From JBEKCD01 sp050015055 (GTDB lineage: Archaea > Thermoproteota > Bathyarchaeia > Bathyarchaeales > Bathycorpusculaceae), in assembly GCA_050015055.1 (NCBI GenBank), contig JBEKCD010000006.1:62001-126000 (forward strand): DNA of 64,000 bases, in the 5' to 3' direction. The position numbers were made by a program, and so were the translations under genes. Under the pieces are notes generated by a model. The model was given only the letters and a program-made list of their open reading frames with translations, ran no database searches and was not told where the DNA came from. How positions within the stretch are numbered: the stretch's first letter is position 1; every line of letters begins with the position of its first letter. Below are positions 44,106 to 52,948 of the stretch, one piece after another.

Positions 44106-44354
44106 CTATGCCGTGACCTCTTTCTCTCTCTGTCTTTCCATTTCAGGTTTTCCACTTAGGACAATTAGCCAAAGACCTATGCCTGCAAACAAAAAACCTG
44201 TAAAACCAATAAAGTCTATTGTGGTTTCTACGACGCCGTAGTTGTTTATATTGAATAATTCGTACAGCCCTTCAAACAAGATTGCTCCCCCAATTGCGAG
44301 AAAAAACGCGCCCACTAATCCCAATGCAACCACTAATCCCAAATTCGAGTTCAT
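44106..44354 (-). CDS. Two-TM small membrane protein
   Basis: 82 residues with two membrane segments (LGLVVALGLVGAFFLAIGGA and FIGFTGFLFAGIGLWLIVL) and a short charged tail. AGGAAGGTGAAAATATG gives a good ribosome site. No family recognised. Confidence 0.55.
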   Translation of the reverse strand: MNSNLGLVVALGLVGAFFLAIGGAILFEGLYELFNINNYGVVETTIDFIGFTGFLFAGIGLWLIVLSGKPEMERQREKEVTA

Positions 44355-44385
44355 ATTTTCACCTTCCTATTTGAACCCCTAGTTT

Positions 44386-44411
44386 GTCTTCTGTTGCTGT
44401 GCAGATTTAAG
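44386..44411 (+). repeat. Dispersed direct repeat R1, copy 3
   Basis: Identical to copy 2 over GTCTTCTGTTGCTGTGCAGA and the following TTTAAG; lies before the minus-strand small gene start. Confidence 0.7.
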
Positions 44412-44510
44412 ACTTCTGTGTTTTTTGGAAGGATGGTTGGTTGTTGCGTTTTCTCTGGGTTCTGTCTAACTTTGGCTTGTTTTCACGCCTTTCCTTTTTA
44501 ATCCGCTCAT

Positions 44511-44536
44511 ATTCTTCTTTCAGCTTGACTAGAGCC
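44511..44536 (+). repeat. Dispersed direct repeat R3, copy 2
   Basis: ATTCTTCTTTCAGCTTGACT, then AGAGCC; see copy 1 at 44078. Confidence 0.6.
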
Positions 44537-44565
44537 TATTGAATAGCTGGAAAAGGAAAGAGTGG

Positions 44566-45627
44566 CTAAGAGTAGTAGGTTATGGTTACGGTTTCTGTTG
44601 CGTTATCGACCGTGTCTGTGTTGCCAACTCTAATTATTATATTTGGTGGCCACGCTGGTGGTGCGGGTATCGCTACACCTATCGGGCCAACATATACTGC
44701 GCCCCACTTGGTTCCCCCACTTGGTTCTTCTATATAGGAAGCATTCGGCACTATATAGGAAGCATTCGGCACAAACGGAAAGTCTGCTGTTCCATTTGTG
44801 CCCACTGTTATCGTGTTATTGTAGTTAATGCCGTGTGCACTGTAGAATACTTCGATATATGTGGTGTCAGTTGCTGATGATGTAACATTGACTGAAAAGT
44901 ATCCTGCATTAAACGCCAAGAAAGGTATTTCAGTGTAAGAGTTTGCTGGTTGGCTTATGGTTCGGTTATACACAATCATTGAGTAGTTGAGTAAAAGAAA
45001 ATTCCAGAGCGCGCGCCAGCTATCCTGTGTCTGGTTAAGCAATGTCTCGTTTCCATCTAGCCATGTTTGTGCTTGATTTAACAGAGTTTCATTTCCATTC
45101 AGCCATGTTCGCAGTTGATTGTTTTGGTTTTGAAGATTTCCAACTTGTGAATTCAATGCATCGTAGTCAGAATTAGAATGACTATGGCTTGACACATAAC
45201 TATCATATGTGGCGTTCTTGTTATTGATTGTCATCGTGTAATATGCTATTGCTCCACCTAACCCAGCAACTAACAGAATGCAAACTATTCCTAGTGCTAC
45301 GGCAACGTTTCTTCCTACGATTTTCTTTGTTCCTGTTCCGAGAGATTGATGAGGTGCGGTTGTTGGGATGTCTTCAACCTTTGTCAATGTTGCCATTGCG
45401 GCTTCTCCAAAACTTGATAGTCTGTACTTGCCATCATCCACTTTACTAACAAGCTCTCCCAAGTTTTCAAGATGATATGTGAGAAAAGAGTTGGACACCC
45501 CCAGCACTTCCAACATTTCTGAGAAGGTCATAGGGTTCTTTGAGAGCATCCTCAGAATTCTACGACGGATAGGATGTTTCAGAGATGCAAAAATAGTCTG
45601 ATACGGTTCTTCATCAGAGACGGACAC
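44566..45627 (-). CDS. Membrane-anchored winged-helix protein with ectodomain
   Basis: 353 residues. N-terminal ArsR-like winged helix (about 8-85): LKHPIRRRILRMLSKNPMTF and FLTYHLENLGELVSKV. A membrane segment follows (VALGIVCILLVAGLGGAIAYY, about 108-130), then a coiled-coil-like stalk with repeats of about 14 residues built on WLxGNETLLNQ, and an Asn/Thr-rich extracellular domain with many NxT/NxS sites. An outside signal could thus control DNA binding directly (inference). A perfect 21-bp tandem duplication (44731-44772) encodes VPNASYI twice. Confidence 0.75.
   Translation of the reverse strand: MSVSDEEPYQTIFASLKHPIRRRILRMLSKNPMTFSEMLEVLGVSNSFLTYHLENLGELVSKVDDGKYRLSSFGEAAMATLTKVEDIPTTAPHQSLGTGTKKIVGRNVAVALGIVCILLVAGLGGAIAYYTMTINNKNATYDSYVSSHSHSNSDYDALNSQVGNLQNQNNQLRTWLNGNETLLNQAQTWLDGNETLLNQTQDSWRALWNFLLLNYSMIVYNRTISQPANSYTEIPFLAFNAGYFSVNVTSSATDTTYIEVFYSAHGINYNNTITVGTNGTADFPFVPNASYIVPNASYIEEPSGGTKWGAVYVGPIGVAIPAPPAWPPNIIIRVGNTDTVDNATETVTITYYS
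44731..44772. repeat. Perfect 21-bp tandem duplication in the ectodomain gene
   Basis: Unit TATATAGGAAGCATTCGGCA plus C, twice in a row, in frame. A neighbouring 13-bp partial tandem (CCCCACTTGGTT) suggests slippage in this part of the gene. Confidence 0.8.
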
Positions 45628-46109
45628 GAAGTATCCCCACTAACAAGTTGGCCAAGCATGAACAAAACCTTTTTTGTCAACAAAACTTGTCTCAGCAACC
45701 GTCCAAATCTTCTGAAACAGGCTTTAACCAACCAGCGTTAAGACAAGAAAAGTTGACTATGCCAATTCTACACTTCGCCCATCATGGAGTCTAAGCGTTC
45801 TGCACTTTCGACACATTCCTCTCGCTTCCTTTTTTTAATCAACTGATTAATTAACCCGTGCTGTATCAAACAATTAAAATGTTTTTACAGACTTTTTCCG
45901 ATTGTTCAACATTACAACTAACCTCACAAACTGAGAGTAGGGGGTCGACTCTGCAAGACAGCATGTTTCAAAGGTTGCCCGCCTCCCATTATGAAGTCAG
46001 CTAATGCCGTGTTGCAACAGGAACTCATAAAAATAGATGGACCTGACGAGCCGTCCAGGCGTGCTGTGGATATTGTTGATTGTTGGTTGCAGAACGTTGA
46101 ATTTCGTTG
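45628..46109. other. Intergenic stretch, right edge of the accessory block
   Basis: No gene seen. At about 45834-45856 the stretch CTTTTTTTAATCAACTGATTAATT loosely matches 42150-42180 (T-run, then CAGTTAATTAATT). Possibly a T-rich termination region. The plus-strand ORF that overlaps the CBS gene is a shadow. Confidence 0.35.
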
Positions 46110-46538
46110 TCAGCGTTTTGGGCAGTATTTCAGCAGTTCCTCGAAGAGTTTTGTTAGTTTAGGCTCTTCTCTGGCAATGTCCATGCTCGTTATTATTCCA
46201 ACGAGCTTGTCGTTCTGCACAACTATCAGCTTCTTGAAGCCCTTCTTGACCATGAGTCTTGCTGCCTCCTCCAGACTCGCGTCTTCTCCTATAGTGACGA
46301 GGCTGGCTGACATCACGTTTCTCGCCGTCAAAGCCGCGGGGAGAAGCTCCGGCTGAAGCACTCTTTCCAATATGTCCTTATGAGTTATCAGTCCGATAGG
46401 CCTCTCCTTCCGGACAACAACCACGCTGCTTACGTCAAACTTCAACATGGTTGCAACGACTTCTTGCATGCTCGTGTCTTCTCTGACGACCTTAACATCA
46501 CGCGACATCACGTCTCTAACTGACAACATTCCTGCCAT
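46110..46538 (-). CDS. CBS-domain pair protein
   Basis: 142 residues made of two CBS motifs only: VRDVMSRDVKVVREDTSMQE with IGLITHKDILERV, and ARNVMSASLVTIGEDASLEE with VGIITSMDIAREE. Such Bateman modules bind adenosine nucleotides and often act as free regulatory subunits. It stands alone; the partner is unknown. Confidence 0.9.
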   Translation of the reverse strand: MAGMLSVRDVMSRDVKVVREDTSMQEVVATMLKFDVSSVVVVRKERPIGLITHKDILERVLQPELLPAALTARNVMSASLVTIGEDASLEEAARLMVKKGFKKLIVVQNDKLVGIITSMDIAREEPKLTKLFEELLKYCPKR

Positions 46539-46725
46539 CGAAATCCCTTAACAGCGCTTCGGATTTATTACGCACACTGCTTATATAAAAGAATCCCATT
46601 TACCACAATGCAGGCTTAGACAGCTACTTCATCGCCAGAGTGCTCGAAAGTCCGCAATCGCAAGAGCTGCTGGAAAACAGCAATTCTTAAATCGTATCCT
46701 CATACAACTGTAGTCAGTGACTTCT

Positions 46726-47574
46726 ATGAAGGCTTTCATCTCAGTTGATCTGGAGGGCATGCCTTACATCGTCATCCCGGGTCACTTGAACCTCAAGGGC
46801 CCGTTGTATGAAGAGGCACGAAGAATCGCCACCAAAATCACGTTGATTGCGGCGGACGAACTGAACAAAAACGGCTTTGACAAGGTCATCATCGCAGACA
46901 GTCACGGGCCCATGGTCAACCTGCTGATCGACGATTTGCCCGAGTACGTCGAAATCGTGAGGGGCTTTCCTCGCCCGCTAAGCATGGTCTCAGGAATAGA
47001 AGGCTGCAAAACAGCGATGTTTCTCGGGTACCACGCCAAATTCGGCACTGCAAAGTCAACGTTTGACCACACTTACAGCGGTGCGAGCATAAACCGCGTG
47101 GAAGTAAACGGTATGGCTGCCAGTGAGTTCCTCCTTAACGCGTACGTTGCCGGGGAGCTGGGCGTTCCAGTGGCTTTGGTCGCCGGTGAAGCCCAGCTCT
47201 TGGAGGATGATGTCAAGAAAAGCGCGCCGTGGGCTGAGACCGTTGCGCTGAAGACTTCTATGAGCCGGCTTTCAGCAAAGAGTGCGAGCATGCTCAGTAT
47301 TGAGAAGGAGCTGCGAAGAGCTGTCAGAAAGGCAGTATCTGGTCAGAGAAAGGACAAGGCCGGACTGTTGGTCGCCAAGAAGCCCGTGAGGATGGCGATA
47401 AACTTTTTGGCAAGCCAATTTGCGGATGCTGCCGAATTGTTGGCCAGCATCAAGAGAATTGACGGGTTAAGAGTCGAGTACACAGCCAAAAGCATGGCGG
47501 ACGCGTACAAAACGTTAGAGTTGCTGACTCTTGCTACAAGCGGCATACAGGCACTCATGGAAAGTCTGAGATAG
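46726..47574 (+). CDS. M55 family D-aminopeptidase (DppA-like)
   Basis: 282 residues. The N-terminus MKAFISVDLEGMPYIV carries the metal-binding Asp-x-Glu of the DppA family; ADSHG and GYHAKFGTAKSTFDHTYSG hold further ligands. The enzyme cleaves D-Ala peptides in bacteria; in archaea the substrate is unknown. I use ATG 46726, as the family starts here; the GTG at 46717 adds three residues. Confidence 0.88.
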   Translation: MKAFISVDLEGMPYIVIPGHLNLKGPLYEEARRIATKITLIAADELNKNGFDKVIIADSHGPMVNLLIDDLPEYVEIVRGFPRPLSMVSGIEGCKTAMFLGYHAKFGTAKSTFDHTYSGASINRVEVNGMAASEFLLNAYVAGELGVPVALVAGEAQLLEDDVKKSAPWAETVALKTSMSRLSAKSASMLSIEKELRRAVRKAVSGQRKDKAGLLVAKKPVRMAINFLASQFADAAELLASIKRIDGLRVEYTAKSMADAYKTLELLTLATSGIQALMESLR

Positions 47575-47653
47575 GAGCGCCTGTTGCGAAGAAGCTCACA
47601 CATGAAATCAATGAAGGTATTCTTGAACCAAGATTTAGGCGGAGGGTGGACGT

Positions 47654-49084
47654 ATGAAGTTCTCTTTCGTCAATGCTGGTCCGAACGCAGATCTGGATGA
47701 TCGCGAGAGGAAAAAATCCCTTGGCGCCTGGCCTCCTCTTGGAATCCTGTATCTAGCTGCAGTGCTGGAGCAAAAGGGCGTTGACGTCTCTGTGCTCGAT
47801 CAGGCCGCGAAAGGCCTCACGGTGAAAGAAACGGCGAAATGGGTGAAGGCCGAGAACCCTGACATTCTTGGTTTTTCAACGTTCGCAACCTCCGGCCGTA
47901 CCGCCGCGATGATAAGCGCTGAGGTCAAAAAGGAAAATCCGAACCTTACCGTGGTTTTCGGAAACTACTACGCCACATTCAATCCTGAAAGGGTTCTGAG
48001 AAAGTATCCTTCAGTCGACATCATCGTGCGTGGAGAAGGAGAACGAACAGTCGTCGAACTGGCGGATTGTCTCAAGAACAAGGGAAGGTTGAAGGATGTT
48101 CTCGGAATCAGCTTCAGGAACGACGGTGGAGTGGCCTCCACGGCTGACAGTCCATTGATAAAGGATTTGGACAGCCTTCCTTTTCCAGATCGTTCACTGG
48201 TTAGTGAAGACTACCACTCAGTAATGGCAGGAGCCAACATAGCTCCGAGAAAGTTCACCAGCATTGTTTCTTCGCGCGGCTGCGTCTATAGATGTCGATT
48301 CTGTTGTTGCACACAGTTTGCCCACAACAGGTGGAGACCCAGATCCGTCGAGAATACTATGGAAGAACTGCGTTTTCTTGCTTCGGAGGGGTACAAGCAG
48401 TTCATCTTTGTGGATGACAATTTCACAGGTAGCCCGAAGAACGTCATCAGGCTTTGTAGAGAGATGAGAAGGGAAAAGCTGGACATGGAGTGGATATGCG
48501 AAGGAAGAGTCGACAATGGTTCTTATGAAATGTTCTGGGAAACTGCCAAAGCAGGCTGCAAAGTCCTCTATTTCGGCATCGAAAGCGCCAATCAAAGAAT
48601 TCTGGACTACTACAACAAACGGATCACGCCTGAACAATCTAAAACTGCTGTGAGAACAGCAAGAAAAGCGGGAGCTGACATAATAGTCGGATCCTTCATC
48701 GCCGGAGCGCCTGATGAGACCAGAGAAGAAATCCGAAACACGATAGAGTTTGCAAACAGAATTCCGATAGATATACCGCAGTTCAACATTCTGGGAGTTT
48801 ATCCTGGAACCGATATCTGGGACGAATGCGAAGCCAAAGGGCTTCTGAAAGGAGGCGAATACTGGGAGACAGGAATCGCAGTTTCAGAGATATATCCCAC
48901 CGCAGTGCCTTACAGCGAAATAAGGTGGATGATTCATAATGGCTTCTACCACTTTGCCCGACGGCCAACTTTTGTTTCAAAGGAAATGGCCAGACTGATT
49001 AAAAGTCCCTACCGCGTCAGAACCGTGATAAAGAACGTCTCCCGTATAGGGAGCGTCCTAGAAAACATCCGCAGCATCACATAG
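47654..49084 (+). CDS. Radical SAM protein with B12-binding domain
   Basis: 476 residues. The N-terminal B12-binding-like domain (about 1-135; LGILYLAAVLEQKGVDVSVL, DILGFSTFATSGRTA, VVFGNYYATFNPERVL) lacks the DxHxxG base-off motif. The radical SAM [4Fe-4S] motif is SSRGCVYRCRFCCC (Cys-x3-Cys-x2-Cys), then FVDDNFTG, FGIESANQRILD and GSFIAGAPDE, typical of the B12-dependent class B group. Substrate unknown; many such enzymes methylate lipids or cofactors. Good ATG with GGAGGGTGG ahead. Confidence 0.88.
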   Translation: MKFSFVNAGPNADLDDRERKKSLGAWPPLGILYLAAVLEQKGVDVSVLDQAAKGLTVKETAKWVKAENPDILGFSTFATSGRTAAMISAEVKKENPNLTVVFGNYYATFNPERVLRKYPSVDIIVRGEGERTVVELADCLKNKGRLKDVLGISFRNDGGVASTADSPLIKDLDSLPFPDRSLVSEDYHSVMAGANIAPRKFTSIVSSRGCVYRCRFCCCTQFAHNRWRPRSVENTMEELRFLASEGYKQFIFVDDNFTGSPKNVIRLCREMRREKLDMEWICEGRVDNGSYEMFWETAKAGCKVLYFGIESANQRILDYYNKRITPEQSKTAVRTARKAGADIIVGSFIAGAPDETREEIRNTIEFANRIPIDIPQFNILGVYPGTDIWDECEAKGLLKGGEYWETGIAVSEIYPTAVPYSEIRWMIHNGFYHFARRPTFVSKEMARLIKSPYRVRTVIKNVSRIGSVLENIRSIT

Positions 49085-49180
49085 GTCACAGGTCAGTGTC
49101 GCACGCGTTACAGGAATCGCTTTGAACTCGTATTCTGATTATTCTCTGACATGACTTCATAACACAAGCTTCACGCGCGC

Positions 49181-49969
49181 CTACTTTGTCTTCCATCTAA
49201 GCGCCACTGTTACCGCGAAAACCGTGATTCCAGAAATAACCACCATGGGACCTGATTGCAGGTTCAGATAGTTTGACAGCAAGACCCCCGAGGACGCACT
49301 GATGGCCCCAAAAGCTGAACTCATGACTGAGTATTTGAGTAGGTTAGAACTTATGTTCTTCGCGGATGCTGCAGGCACCGCCACCAAGAAACCGACTAAT
49401 AGGCTTCCAACGATTTTTATGCCCGTTGCCACTACAAGGGAGACCAGCAGAAGATACAAAAGATCCGTCTTAGAGACGCTAATGCCTTTTGAGACTGCCA
49501 ATTCTTCCGAAATCATTCCCAAGACGAGTTTCTTGTAAATCATCTTCGTGAGAAGAATCGCCACAATGGAAATTGCTACCGCTGTTGTTGCATCAAACAG
49601 AGTCACATTTGTTATGTCCCCGAAGAGAGCCTCCAGTAAATCAAGCTGACCGTTTACCACCATCAATATTCCTATTGCCAACGCCAGCGTGAACGTTGCC
49701 CCAACTATAGATTCGTAAGATAACTTAGTAACCCTTCCCAACTGCCAAACCACTACGGCGGAAACAAAAAGGACAGCGAATGCCCCGAGGAAAACGGGGA
49801 AATGGAACAGAAGCCCCAGTGCAAGCCCAGGCAACGCTACATGCGAAAATGCGTCGCCAACAAGCGCCATTTTTTTCAACACCATGAGAGAGCCCAGATA
49901 GCCGGCTGAAACACCCACTGCAACCCCTATCGACAAGCTGAGAATCAACGTCTCTAACGCAAACAACAC
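49181..49969 (-). CDS. znuB: Metal ABC transporter permease (ZnuB/MntB type)
   Basis: 262 residues, eight to nine membrane segments, ABC-3 family. Family segments are GVSAGYLGSLMVLKKMALVGDAFSHVALPG near the N-terminus (coupling region) and LVGFLVAVPAASAK later. It imports Zn2+, Mn2+ or Fe2+. It follows the ATPase gene with 3 bases between. No substrate-binding protein gene is next to the pair. Confidence 0.88.
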   Translation of the reverse strand: MLFALETLILSLSIGVAVGVSAGYLGSLMVLKKMALVGDAFSHVALPGLALGLLFHFPVFLGAFAVLFVSAVVVWQLGRVTKLSYESIVGATFTLALAIGILMVVNGQLDLLEALFGDITNVTLFDATTAVAISIVAILLTKMIYKKLVLGMISEELAVSKGISVSKTDLLYLLLVSLVVATGIKIVGSLLVGFLVAVPAASAKNISSNLLKYSVMSSAFGAISASSGVLLSNYLNLQSGPMVVISGITVFAVTVALRWKTK

Positions 49970-49972
49970 CTT

Positions 49973-50677
49973 CTATCTTTGCGGCGCTCCAACGCACACT
50001 GTCTCGCCATAGAGCGTTCTTTGAACGGTCGGATTCATTATTTCCTTCGATTCTCCGAAGAAATTCACACACTTGTTCAGGGCTAACAAATAGTCTGAAT
50101 ACTCGTTGACAATGTGCACGTCATGTGTTATCAAGAGTATCGTCATATTCTTACTCTTCTTCAGCTCGTTGAGCATAACTAGAATAGGCTCTTCACCGCC
50201 GATATCAACGCCAGTCGTTGGCTCATCGAAAAGCAACACGTTGGGATTGTCTATCAGAGCCCACGCGATGAGCACCCTCCGCAACTGACCGCCAGACAGT
50301 ATACCTAACCTCTTGCCCGACACGTCTTTTCCGTCAAGTCTGACCGCATCAAGACAACTGGGAACATCTGACGCGTTTCTGAAAGACAAGAACTCTTTCA
50401 CAGAAATAGGAATATCGCCAACAGCAATATTTTGAGGCACGTAACCTATCTTCACTTTTCCTTTCCATTCGATCTTCCCGTCATAGGGCACCAGATTCAG
50501 CAGTGTCCTGAACAAGACTGTTTTGCCCGCTCCGTTAGGTCCTAGAACAGCCAACGTCGTTCCCCTCTGGACCTTGAAATTCACATTATCCAAGATCGTC
50601 TGGTTCTGAATCTTCACACTAAGATTTGACACCTTCAATATGTAGTCATTGTCGTTATCCATTGCCAACGAACTCAC
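49973..50677 (-). CDS. znuC: Metal ABC transporter ATP-binding protein (ZnuC type)
   Basis: 234 residues. Walker A LGPNGAGKTVLF, signature LSGGQLRRVLIAWAL, Walker B NVLLFDEPTTGVD, H-loop LLITHDVH. Pairs with the permease gene downstream. Start ATG 50677 (an in-frame Met three residues on is an alternative). Confidence 0.9.
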   Translation of the reverse strand: MSSLAMDNDNDYILKVSNLSVKIQNQTILDNVNFKVQRGTTLAVLGPNGAGKTVLFRTLLNLVPYDGKIEWKGKVKIGYVPQNIAVGDIPISVKEFLSFRNASDVPSCLDAVRLDGKDVSGKRLGILSGGQLRRVLIAWALIDNPNVLLFDEPTTGVDIGGEEPILVMLNELKKSKNMTILLITHDVHIVNEYSDYLLALNKCVNFFGESKEIMNPTVQRTLYGETVCVGAPQR

Positions 50678-50734
50678 TTCAAACTAAAAGTAAATCTTGC
50701 AAATATAGGCTTTCGCAATGACCTGAACGAGCAA

Positions 50735-52105
50735 CTAGCTTGGTTCCATGTGAACAGTGACAATAGTTTCGGCGAAGTGCTCTCTAACTTGCTCTTCAAC
50801 CTTTGAAGCCATTTCATGCGCATCTTTGAGCGAGATTTGCTTTGCGAAACTGCAGTCGATGTTTATGTAAAGCTTCTTTCTGGCCACATAAGTTACTATT
50901 CCTTTGACTCGAAAGGCCTGCCGATAGTTCTCTGCTATGCTGTGAACTGTACGACTGATTTCTTCCTCGTTAACCATCGAACCCTTTCGCCTCCTAGGAC
51001 TAAAAGGTTCCATATGTACGGTCACATCTTCCACTTCGGGTATTCTTCCTTCAATTCTGTTTTCGATCTCTTGAGCTATCTCGTGGGCTGTTTCAACTGA
51101 GATTTTCGGATCCACGTTGGCGTGCAAGGTAATGTACAGTTTTCCACCCGTGTGCGTAGTGCTGATTTCATGTGCTTCTTCTACACCTTGAACCTCTAGC
51201 GCAAGTTTCTCTACGAGCTTTTCGGTAGGCATTTCTGGCTTGCAAGGCTCAGTGTGTATTGCAACTTCGCAGTTTCCCAACACGCTCCTAATGTTTGACT
51301 CTATCTTGGAAGTCAATTCGTGAGCTTCTTCAAGATTCAGATAGTCCGGCATTTGGACAGTTGCTCTGACGAAGGTCTTTTCTCCTGCTTTTCTGATTTT
51401 CAAAGCTTCAAGCTTGCACACCCCTTGAGTTCCGACTATTTCATGCCTGACCTTGTCCGCCACCTCTTTTGATATCGTGTCCGTCAACTCCATTCCACTG
51501 CTCCAAACAAGCTTCACGCTAAGGTAAGTCAACAAGACCCCAAGGGCCATCGAAGAAATGGAATCTCCGTAATAGAACCCTAAAGTCGCCAGTCCAAATC
51601 CCAGAAGCGCTATTACTGTTGAACTCAAGTCTGCAATAGCATGATAGAACCCGACTCTCATTGTTGCACTTTCACTCTTGCGCGCCTTAACGAATGTTCC
51701 GACTCTGAAGAAATCTATGCAGAAAGTGTAGCCAATAGCTATGAAGCCCACATACTCTAGCCCCAAGTTGATACTTTGTCCGCGAAGTATCTTCAAGACG
51801 GCCTCATATATGATCAGCAATGCTACAACTACAAGCGCAAGCCCACCTACGAAACCGCCTATCGATTCAAATTTCTCATGCCCGTACATGTGTTCTTCAT
51901 CAGGAGGCTTTGCAGACTCACGCACTGCCAAAAAAAGGACAAGAGTAGTTAAAGCGTCAAGCAATGCATGCAAACCATCGCTTACAATTGCAAGGCTGTT
52001 CACTACTAGGCCGATGGTCACTTCAACGAAAACCACGCTTGTTATCGCGACTGCCGATAGTTTGAGCGTCCTTAATTTGAAGGCACTTTCCAATATTTCC
52101 AGCAC
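50735..52105 (-). CDS. Cation diffusion facilitator with three C-terminal domains
   Basis: 456 residues. Six-helix CDF domain to about 210, with the metal-binding SDGLHALLDALTT (TM2, His/Asp) and AIADLSSTVIA (TM5, His/Asp), and the cytoplasmic HMYGHEKFESIGG. It exports Zn2+ or similar. The usual CDF has one cytoplasmic ferredoxin-like (ZT-dimer) domain; here three follow in tandem, each ending in an (H)xEP-type segment (IHTEP, VHMEP, VHMEP). Faces the ZnuBC genes on the same strand. Confidence 0.9.
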   Translation of the reverse strand: MLEILESAFKLRTLKLSAVAITSVVFVEVTIGLVVNSLAIVSDGLHALLDALTTLVLFLAVRESAKPPDEEHMYGHEKFESIGGFVGGLALVVVALLIIYEAVLKILRGQSINLGLEYVGFIAIGYTFCIDFFRVGTFVKARKSESATMRVGFYHAIADLSSTVIALLGFGLATLGFYYGDSISSMALGVLLTYLSVKLVWSSGMELTDTISKEVADKVRHEIVGTQGVCKLEALKIRKAGEKTFVRATVQMPDYLNLEEAHELTSKIESNIRSVLGNCEVAIHTEPCKPEMPTEKLVEKLALEVQGVEEAHEISTTHTGGKLYITLHANVDPKISVETAHEIAQEIENRIEGRIPEVEDVTVHMEPFSPRRRKGSMVNEEEISRTVHSIAENYRQAFRVKGIVTYVARKKLYINIDCSFAKQISLKDAHEMASKVEEQVREHFAETIVTVHMEPS

Positions 52106-52320
52106 TACTCGCCCTTTAGTTCTTCGTCCTGGGGATTTAAGAATTATGGGTTTTTATTACCTGTTGTCTGGAGCTTGCACGCTTGTTTTTGGGTCTAAGC
52201 CTGCGCCCAATCTTCGTCTATATGACGAATTCGCCAATTCATGTCAGTACGAGAGCCTTTACCGAAGCGAAGTTTAATACGATAGAACTTGGACAATCTA
52301 CGAGGAGTTACGGTCGAAAT

Positions 52321-52794
52321 TTGGTCACTTTAACGGATTGGGCCGCTATTCTTTCGGCGGTCGCTGGCATTTCTGCAACACTTTTCATCTTGCTTCAGCT
52401 TAAGCATATGGAGAAGCACAGGGACCTGGAGGTTTCACTGAAGCTTTTCGATTGGGCAGAGAGTGACCGACTTCACAAGGCTTTCAGGTGGATTGAGGAC
52501 AAATTCCAATTTGAAGACTATGAGAAATACAAGGCACAAGTGGCAGAGGACTACGAAGCGAGCGACTATCCCTACGAGGTCACAGCCTTCTTTGAGGAAG
52601 TTGGTTTTCTAATAGAAAAGAAATTCATAGACATCGACGTCATAGCTGACCGCCTAAATACCTACATAATCTCAAACTGGAAAAAACTGCAACTTTGGAT
52701 CATGGCTATTAGAAAGGAGAGAGGCGACAAGACCTTTGGAGAACACTTCCAGAAGCTCTATGAAAAAACCATTGCATATATGAAGAGAAACTGA
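52321..52794 (+). CDS. DUF4760-like membrane-anchored protein
   Basis: 157 residues: one N-terminal membrane segment (WAAILSAVAGISATLFILLQ) followed by a soluble helical part (RDLEVSLKLFDWAESDRLHK). This layout is seen in DUF4760-type proteins of unknown function. TTG 52321 chosen because GAGGAG lies about 15 bases ahead; the longer ATG frame from 52183 has an odd N-terminus and overlaps the CDF promoter. Confidence 0.55.
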   Translation: MVTLTDWAAILSAVAGISATLFILLQLKHMEKHRDLEVSLKLFDWAESDRLHKAFRWIEDKFQFEDYEKYKAQVAEDYEASDYPYEVTAFFEEVGFLIEKKFIDIDVIADRLNTYIISNWKKLQLWIMAIRKERGDKTFGEHFQKLYEKTIAYMKRN

Positions 52795-52948
52795 GGAGCA
52801 ATCAACACGCAGGGAGCTTTGCGCACTTTGACTCCTAGAGTCTTTTTCAAGAACAGCAGAAACGAAATTGAAACACGATAATGGCACGGTTCTGCAACAA
52901 ACAAATGGGAAAAGAGGTATATTCCAATAATGTGCGCGAGCTACCGCT

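Noticed and set aside
44566..45627. Tandem repeats considered as a CRISPR array
   Set aside because: They are in-frame coding repeats without spacers; no CRISPR array or cas gene is seen in the window.
45991..46356. Plus-strand 121-residue ORF
   Set aside because: Antisense to the CBS-domain gene.
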